From assembly GCF_018873765.1 (NCBI RefSeq), contig NC_057925.1:47709010-47773009 (forward strand): a DNA stretch of 64,000 nucleotides, in the 5' to 3' direction. This stretch comes from Telopea speciosissima (taxonomy: Eukaryota; Streptophyta; Magnoliopsida; Proteales; Proteaceae). The notes below the pieces were generated by a model. That model searched no databases, had not been told where the DNA came from, and was given only the letters and a program-made list of their open reading frames with translations. Shown here one piece after another: positions 58,901 to 64,000 of this stretch. Each line of letters opens with the position of its first letter. The stretch's first letter is position 1. A program made the position numbers and the translations under genes.

Positions 58901-60206
58901 ATGGATCAGCATGGCAATCCAGTACTGAATCCAACCCTTCCACCTCCACCAGATGAACAAGGTTTATCTACCCTACCCGCAGATGATAGTGAGGATGGGG
59001 CTGATTACTATGAAGACTTGGGTGAAGATTATGAAGATACCTGAGGAGTACATGTTGTAGCATGTATAATGATGGCTGAAACTGAAGGTGAAGATTGGCG
59101 ATGTAGTTACATATTCTATACTCGTACGAAGGCTGGAGAGTGCATTGCTCAGATTATTGTTGATAGTGGCAATTGTGTTAATATGGTTTCTAAAAGATAT
59201 GTGAAGAAGGCCAATCTGAAGTGTGAAAGGCACCCTCTACCTTACAAGGTTGCTTTGTTGAATGGAAACAAATTAGAGGTAAATAAAAGGTGTTATGTTC
59301 CTTTACAGCTCCAACACTATGCTGAAGAGGTTTGGTGCGACATCATCCAAATGTAGATGACTGATGTGTTATTGGGAAGACCCTAGTTATATGACAACGA
59401 TGTTGTTATTTATGGAAGAAAAAGTCAGTGTGTGTTCCAACACAAGGAACAGCAGATCATTCTAAATCCTCTTAATCTACCCTCCGAGATGCGTAAATGA
59501 CAAACCATGCGCACCAACCAGAAAGGGACAGATTGTGAGAGTAAAGTCTTAGCTATACCACAGAAGGAATTTGAGCAGACCAGCCATGATTCAGGTCTGA
59601 TCCTAGCCATGGTTAAACAAGAAGTTGCTGCCCAGCCTGAGGTCAAGTTAGCACTGCTCATCAAGGAGTTATTGCATGGTTTTTTTGATGTAGTACTAGA
59701 GGAGCTGCCAAACGAGTTACCCCCCACTGAGTGATATTCAACATGTAATTGTGCCTGGTTCTATTTTACCAAATCTGCCAGCCTATAGAATGAGTCCTCC
59801 AGAGCATGATGAGCTTAAGAAGCAAATTGGAGAGCTGCTCCAAAAGGGTTTCATTCAAGAGAGCCTAAGTCCTTGTGTTGATACAGAAGGAAATGAAGAG
59901 ATGATTCCACAGGAGAACAATAACCTTCAAGATGCTGTTCTTGAAGAGGTGGAGCTTGTGTCTCAAACATTAGATGAGAAGGTTGCTAACACTGAAAACT
60001 CTATGGACAGGACATTCACAGTTGCTGTTGATTCAGAAAAGGAATACATAGAGTTTGTTATGCCACCATGGTTCTTCGAAGAGAAAGCTCCACGCCTTGA
60101 AGATTTTATTCCTAATGTTCCTGCCTCACCAGAATTTTGTTTAGGAACGATCAAAGATGCTAATTACATGTTGATTCCCCCCCATCACTGCAAAATTCGA
60201 GGATGA
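58901..60206 (+). pseudogene. Gypsy internal region: gag start, protease, start of RT, C-terminal tail
   Basis: An acidic 47-residue frame starts at 58901 (MDQHGNPVLNPTLPPPPDEQ) beside the primer site. Next comes a retropepsin-like protease (about 59069-59390: CIAQIIVDSGNCVNMVSKRY, then TDVLLGRP). The linker follows, then the beginning of RT ([20 protein letters not shown], then [17 protein letters not shown], to about 59876). At this point the frame passes directly into the polyprotein tail ([20 protein letters not shown]), so RT core, RNase H and integrase have been removed. Stops and frameshifts occur at several places. Not functional. Confidence 0.85.
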
Positions 60207-60228
60207 ATTTTTTCAAGCTGGGGAGAGT

Positions 60229-61613
60229 TGATGCAAATTCATCATCGAAATGGGCTTATTTCTTTAGAAATAAGTCTAAGGTTGGGATATATATATATGT
60301 TGGGCTTTTGATCCCAAGGTTTTTTTTTTATGTAATAGGCCACTTTTATGGGCCTAAAGTTGGGGTACATGAGTTGCATAAGGGATTAGCCATATACTTA
60401 GTTTATTTTCATGTTTTTAATGTTTTAAATTGAATCGGTCCAAAGCTGGTTTGAACTAGTGGTTCAATTTAAGTGATTTATTAGTTTTTCTTTTTAGTTG
60501 TTTAGTTGGGCTGGATTAGGACTCCATTTTTAGTCTATTTCAGTTTCCTAGTCAGTTTAAGTTAGCTAATAGGTTAAGGATTGGGTTAGGCATTTCCTTT
60601 TTAGTGTATGAGTCTAATTTTGAGTCTTTTATATAAGGTTGTAAGGGGGGCAAACATTGAATACGAATTTGATTAATAAAAACTCAGCTTTATGCTTGCT
60701 GCCTTTGCTCCATCGTGAGTGTGCCTTGTGAGTATATCAAGGTCAAGGGATTGGTGGATCTCCAATCGACTCCTTGCATTGTGAAGATCGGGAGGGCTGT
60801 TACTTATCTCCTTGCATCTTGTAGATCGGTTTTTCATCTTCAAAGCTGCTGCCATTGAAGATCAATGTTCTAGTAAGTACTTTACAGTTTCAGCAATCAC
60901 CCTTCTTCTCCTAATCCTCTAAACCCAACCCCATCAATCCCCATTGCCAATACTCAATCATTACTACTTTCCTCATCCACCATTAATACCATAGATCCAT
61001 TAGAACCCTAAAACCTGTAACTATTCTTCTTCCCTTCTAGAAGGTCACATGCAAGGTGATTTTCGTGAGAATTCTGCCCAACCAAATCTAATCGTTAGAA
61101 CCTGCTAAAAATTTGAACGAATCTTCCTCAAACCCTAGGAGAGACTCGATTAAATTTCAACACCATCCACCCAACTAATTGTCTGAAATTACAGTTTTAC
61201 CCCTCTCTCTTACTTCTACTAGGAAACCTCCATAACTCCTGATTTAACCATTTGATTTAGCTGTAACTTTCAGCATATATTCCCCTCCACCCTACCCACA
61301 CTCGACCTAAAGCCCTTGCCCTAACTCCACCTCTAAACCCTAGATTCCATCACTTACCTATTTCCCAAAACTCTAACCGTAGTTGCTGCCCAATTACATC
61401 TAAACTATTTCTACTCATCCAAAACCAATAAAACCTAGTTCATTAGACTCCCCTACACCTGCCCAGCTTTATCATATAAGATACCTATCCATTACCCTAA
61501 CCCTAACCCTAAACTTGACCTATAACTCCAATTTCGTCCCATCGAACCAGCAGCTCAACAGGTCCTGGATGTCTGGCTCCTAGTAGGTCTCCTACCTATC
61601 TAGGACTACATTA
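60229..61613 (+). repeat. 3' LTR of the Gypsy element
   Basis: Direct copy of 57471-58885, about 30 bp shorter, mainly because the AATATCAAGG repeat is single here. A telomere-like ACCCTAACCCTAACCCTA stretch is at about 61493. Confidence 0.92.
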
Positions 61614-62107
61614 AGAAGAGTGACTGATCTTTTGAAAAGAAGAGAATTCATGGGACTTAGTAGTCATATGGGGCGTCGGGGGTCAATAACCCATGGTATC
61701 GAGGAAGAGGAGGCAAGAAATGCCCTAGTACCTGAGTGAGAAATTATAGCAATGGATGTAGATGCAAATGTCTAAAGTTGCTGAACACGTTTAAGTAATT
61801 GATTTACATGGTCATTGTGTAATGGAGAGAGAGACCGACTACCTTCCGAGGTAGAAGCAAAATTTGAATCCGAAGATGACACCCTTTTAGAACTCCCTTT
61901 TGATGTAGTAGTATTAGTGGACGGAACTGCTGAGCCCACTCAGGTTTACCATGCTTCGCGAAACGTGTATCAATAGTATGATTGACTTTTCCATAGTAAG
62001 TACACAGATGTATGCCTTGATCAGGTTGCTGTCCTCTGCCTCTACCGCCACCACAACATTGTCCTCCCCTTGAACCTTTACCTCTGCCAGGAAAACCAGT
62101 ACCATGG
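61614..62107 (-). pseudogene. Copia gag end and protease motif, part 2
   Basis: On the minus strand a Gly/Arg-rich stretch precedes a CCHC-type knuckle (HLCTYYGKVNHTIDTRFAKH with GKPEW), followed nearer the Gypsy break by PWVID and SPMNSLLF. This is the typical order of Copia gag knuckle, then the protease 'WIIDSGA' motif; the DSGA is replaced here (DPRR) and stops are present. Two knuckle cysteines are changed. Dead element. Confidence 0.8.
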
Positions 62108-62594
62108 TGTTAGGTACTTAACTGATACGCCAAAAGCTACAGAGCTAATGGAACGCGTTAAATCAAGCCCTTTAACCTATCCCATACTAGGCTAGTCCAA
62201 CATAGCGCCCATACACTAGATTGGACCCCATTAGGCACTTAACAGACCACCACGCTTCTGTAGCCGTCGTCCTCGGCGGCTCTCACTCTAGGCAGCTTTC
62301 ACTCTAGGGGTAGGTAGCCCTTTCCAAGTGGCTCCATTCTGCTCCAAGGTTTTTTCCTGGCGGCAGGTAGCCTTTTCTTGACGGCTTTCACTCTACTCTA
62401 GGTAGCCCTTTTCCGTGACTCGAACCCATGACGTGGTGCCTAATTCTGATACCAAATGTTAGGTAATTGACCGATACGCCAAAAGCTCCAGAGCTGATGG
62501 AACGCGTTAAATCAAGCCCTTTAACCTAATCCCGTACTAGGCTGGCCCAATCTAGCGCCCATACACTAGAGTGGATCCCATGTGGCACATAATA
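62108..62594 (-). mobile_element. TRIM (terminal-repeat retrotransposon in miniature) with perfect 5-bp TSD
   Basis: Terminal direct repeats of 137-138 bp lie at 62108-62244 and 62457-62594. The target duplication CATGG is at 62103-62107 and 62595-62599. Read on the minus strand, the upstream repeat ends TACCTAACA and is followed two bases later by the primer site TGGTATCAGAATTAG. Between the repeats are only about 210 bp with GGCAGCTTTCACTCTAGG-like short repeats and no coding sequence. It was inserted into the Copia gag remnant. Confidence 0.93.
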
Positions 62595-63240
62595 CATGGC
62601 CACGACTATCACTGTTAAAAAGGCTAAAATATCCTTAGAAGAGGACAGTTCTAATTTAGGAAGGGAGAGACACAATGCATTGAATCCAACAAAATGCCTC
62701 ATTCATAGAAGGTATCTTTTCTCCTTCAAGGATCCGGCTTTTGATAGGCTGCAAATCAAATCTAAGTTGGACAAAAATTTAGCCAATAAGAAACTCTGCA
62801 CACTGGGATTTTAAAACTTCGAGGTCAATAGACAGCGAGTGGCTCCCACAAGCCCTTCAGTGCATTATAATAATCACCCATTGATTTACCAATCTGTTTG
62901 ACGGAGAAAAACTTCTCATAAAGATCACTCGAGACATGTTTTTATTCTGAGAGAAACTTTCTTTAAGATCGTTCCAGACACCTTTGGCAATGGTGTGGAA
63001 CATAACATTAGCTACAACAGATGACTCCATGTTGTTCAAGAGCCATACGAGGAGAGTATCATTTTCAGCCATCCATTCTTTATACACTTTTTAGATTCGG
63101 GAGGTGGAGGGTCATGAATTAAAATACTCCATATTCTGCTTGGCATTGATGTAAACCTTTATTGCTTATCCCCGGAGAGATAATTGGAGGCACCATTGAG
63201 CTTGATGATGTACTTTGGACATTTACAGAGTTCATTGGGA
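62595..63240 (-). pseudogene. Copia gag N-terminal region, part 3
   Basis: On the minus strand: SSSMVPPIISPG-like start, YINAKQNMEYF, then YKEWMAENDTLLVWLLNNME, SSVVANVMFHTIAKGVWNDL and KESFSQNKNMSRV. This is the conserved first half of Copia gag (the 'W...LLNSM..s.a..v......ak..W..L...f' pattern). Frameshifts follow MSRV. It reads toward the knuckle at 62100, across the TRIM. Confidence 0.85.
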
Positions 63241-64000
63241 ATTTTGAATTTTATATATATATATATATAAGGATAATCAGCAGCAATATCACCTTAAAAT
63301 ACCACAAATCTGTCAGATACAGCAGCCCAAACATAGATAAAAATATAAAACTGAATGACTAGCAGCAGTACCAACAATAAACACAACTCTGGTCAGATAT
63401 AGAAGTCCTCTAGAAGTCAAGACAACTCTTTAGATGGGACGACAATCCTGGACAGTGATGGCAGGCCAATAGAGTATCAAAACCCCACAATATGATGATG
63501 ATCCAATGGATGAGAATTAGGAACCAAAAACTCAGTTTTGGGAAGATTTTGTGCCATAGAAAACGAAAGGCTTGGATGAGCATCAAACTAAGGTCGAAGG
63601 ACCTTGCTTGATGGACCTTTAATGCCTCAAAATATTAGAGGGATCTGACCATCAGATCCCCTGTAATGGTAGTTATCGATTCTGCCCAAAAAGCCCTAAA
63701 AACAGGGCATCTGCTGGATATAAAAGAACTCAGAAAATCACTGCTGCAGGAGGAAAGTCATCAGGGGAATCTATACTGCAGGTAATGTGCTTCATGTACT
63801 TGTTATTTGATGCTTTCAAGGAAGATTCATGTTGTAGAGTGGTCCACGCAAGATACAGCCAGTAGATCTATAAAACAGCAACACTCCATGTAAGAAACCC
63901 TAGTTTTTCATGTTTTTCCCAACTAGGGTTTCATAGAATATACAGCAACATCGGTTGCTGCAGACAACAAGAAGAAAAGCCCTAAAGGACTTTCAAAACA
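63241..64000. other. Unassigned right edge
   Basis: A (TA)n run at about 63253-63269 is followed by non-coding sequence. By position it should include the leader and 5' LTR of the minus-strand Copia element, but no LTR end, primer site or second LTR copy could be shown. It could equally be WRKY intron. Confidence 0.3.

Larger units (their letters stand above)
57471..61613 (+). mobile_element. Internally deleted Gypsy LTR retrotransposon, complete ends and TSD
   Basis: LTRs lie at 57471-58885 and 60229-61613, both starting TGATGCA and ending TACATTA, so the termini are TG...TA rather than TG...CA. AGAAG flanks both ends (57466-57470 and 61614-61618). The primer site TGGTATTAGAGCC starts at 58888, and the purine-rich CTGGGGAGAGT directly precedes the 3' LTR. 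Only about 1.34 kb of internal sequence remains. The LTRs differ by scattered changes and an extra copy of TGTGACTAATATCAAGG-like text in the 5' LTR. Confidence 0.9.
55570..64000 (+). other. WRKY intron 5 (at least 8.4 kb, 3' end outside window)
   Basis: A GTATATGC donor starts at 55570. Everything to the right edge is assigned to transposons or is unassigned. No YYKCT-type exon, which should complete the WRKY domain, was found. The intron hosts a SINE, an inverted LTR fragment, a Copia remnant, a Gypsy element and a TRIM. Confidence 0.75.

Noticed and set aside
1..64000. CRISPR arrays, operons, Shine-Dalgarno sites, riboswitches and phage-like defence islands.
   Set aside because: The window is plant nuclear DNA; the regular repeats present are a 125-bp tandem array and microsatellites, not spaced short repeats.

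Overview
The window is plant nuclear DNA. Genes are sparse and split by GT-AG introns. The recognisable proteins are plant families (WNK kinase, FRIGIDA-like, group I WRKY, NPH3/BTB), and the gaps are filled with plant transposons: hAT, Harbinger and Mutator-like elements, tRNA-derived SINEs, Gypsy and Copia remnants, a LINE and a TRIM. No bacterial, organellar, rRNA or CRISPR sequence was seen. The species cannot be read from the sequence; a woody flowering plant with a medium or large genome is a guess.

Layout. (1) 1-310: the 5' end of an NPH3/BTB gene on the minus strand, running off the left edge. (2) 310-9850: upstream DNA with an 8-bp-TSD hAT MITE, a long hairpin, a SINE, a long-TIR MULE that seems to carry the first exon of an HD2-type histone deacetylase gene, and a ~125-bp tandem array. 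(3) 9855-11770: a complete two-exon WNK kinase gene on the minus strand. (4) 12.1-30.0 kb: gene-free and repeat-rich, with a gag-only LTR element, many MITEs and an old tandem segmental duplication (19.3-22.1 kb and 22.8-26.6 kb) whose copies carry different insertions. (5) 30.1-34.8 kb: a complete three-exon FRIGIDA-like gene on the plus strand. (6) 35-44.4 kb: a SINE, three clear MITEs and a TIR element interrupted by a 3-kb Harbinger-like element. (7) 44.8-64 kb: a group I WRKY gene (WRKY20-like) on the plus strand. Five exons are visible; the second intron is about 7.9 kb and the fifth is at least 8.4 kb.

The WRKY introns hold the most unusual structures. Intron 2 contains a LINE fragment, a ~0.3-kb tandem duplication and a composite MULE with fragments of two unrelated genes (an organellar-type tyrosyl-tRNA synthetase and an NDR1/HIN1-like protein). 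Intron 5 contains an Au-like SINE, an inverted LTR fragment, and a Copia remnant interrupted by an internally deleted Gypsy element (TSD AGAAG) and by a TRIM (TSD CATGG). The last WRKY exon, which should carry the zinc-binding half of the C-terminal WRKY domain, is not in the window.

The four genes do not form a pathway. All exon joins were chosen by eye from splice signals, reading-frame continuity and remembered family motifs; no search or alignment was run.
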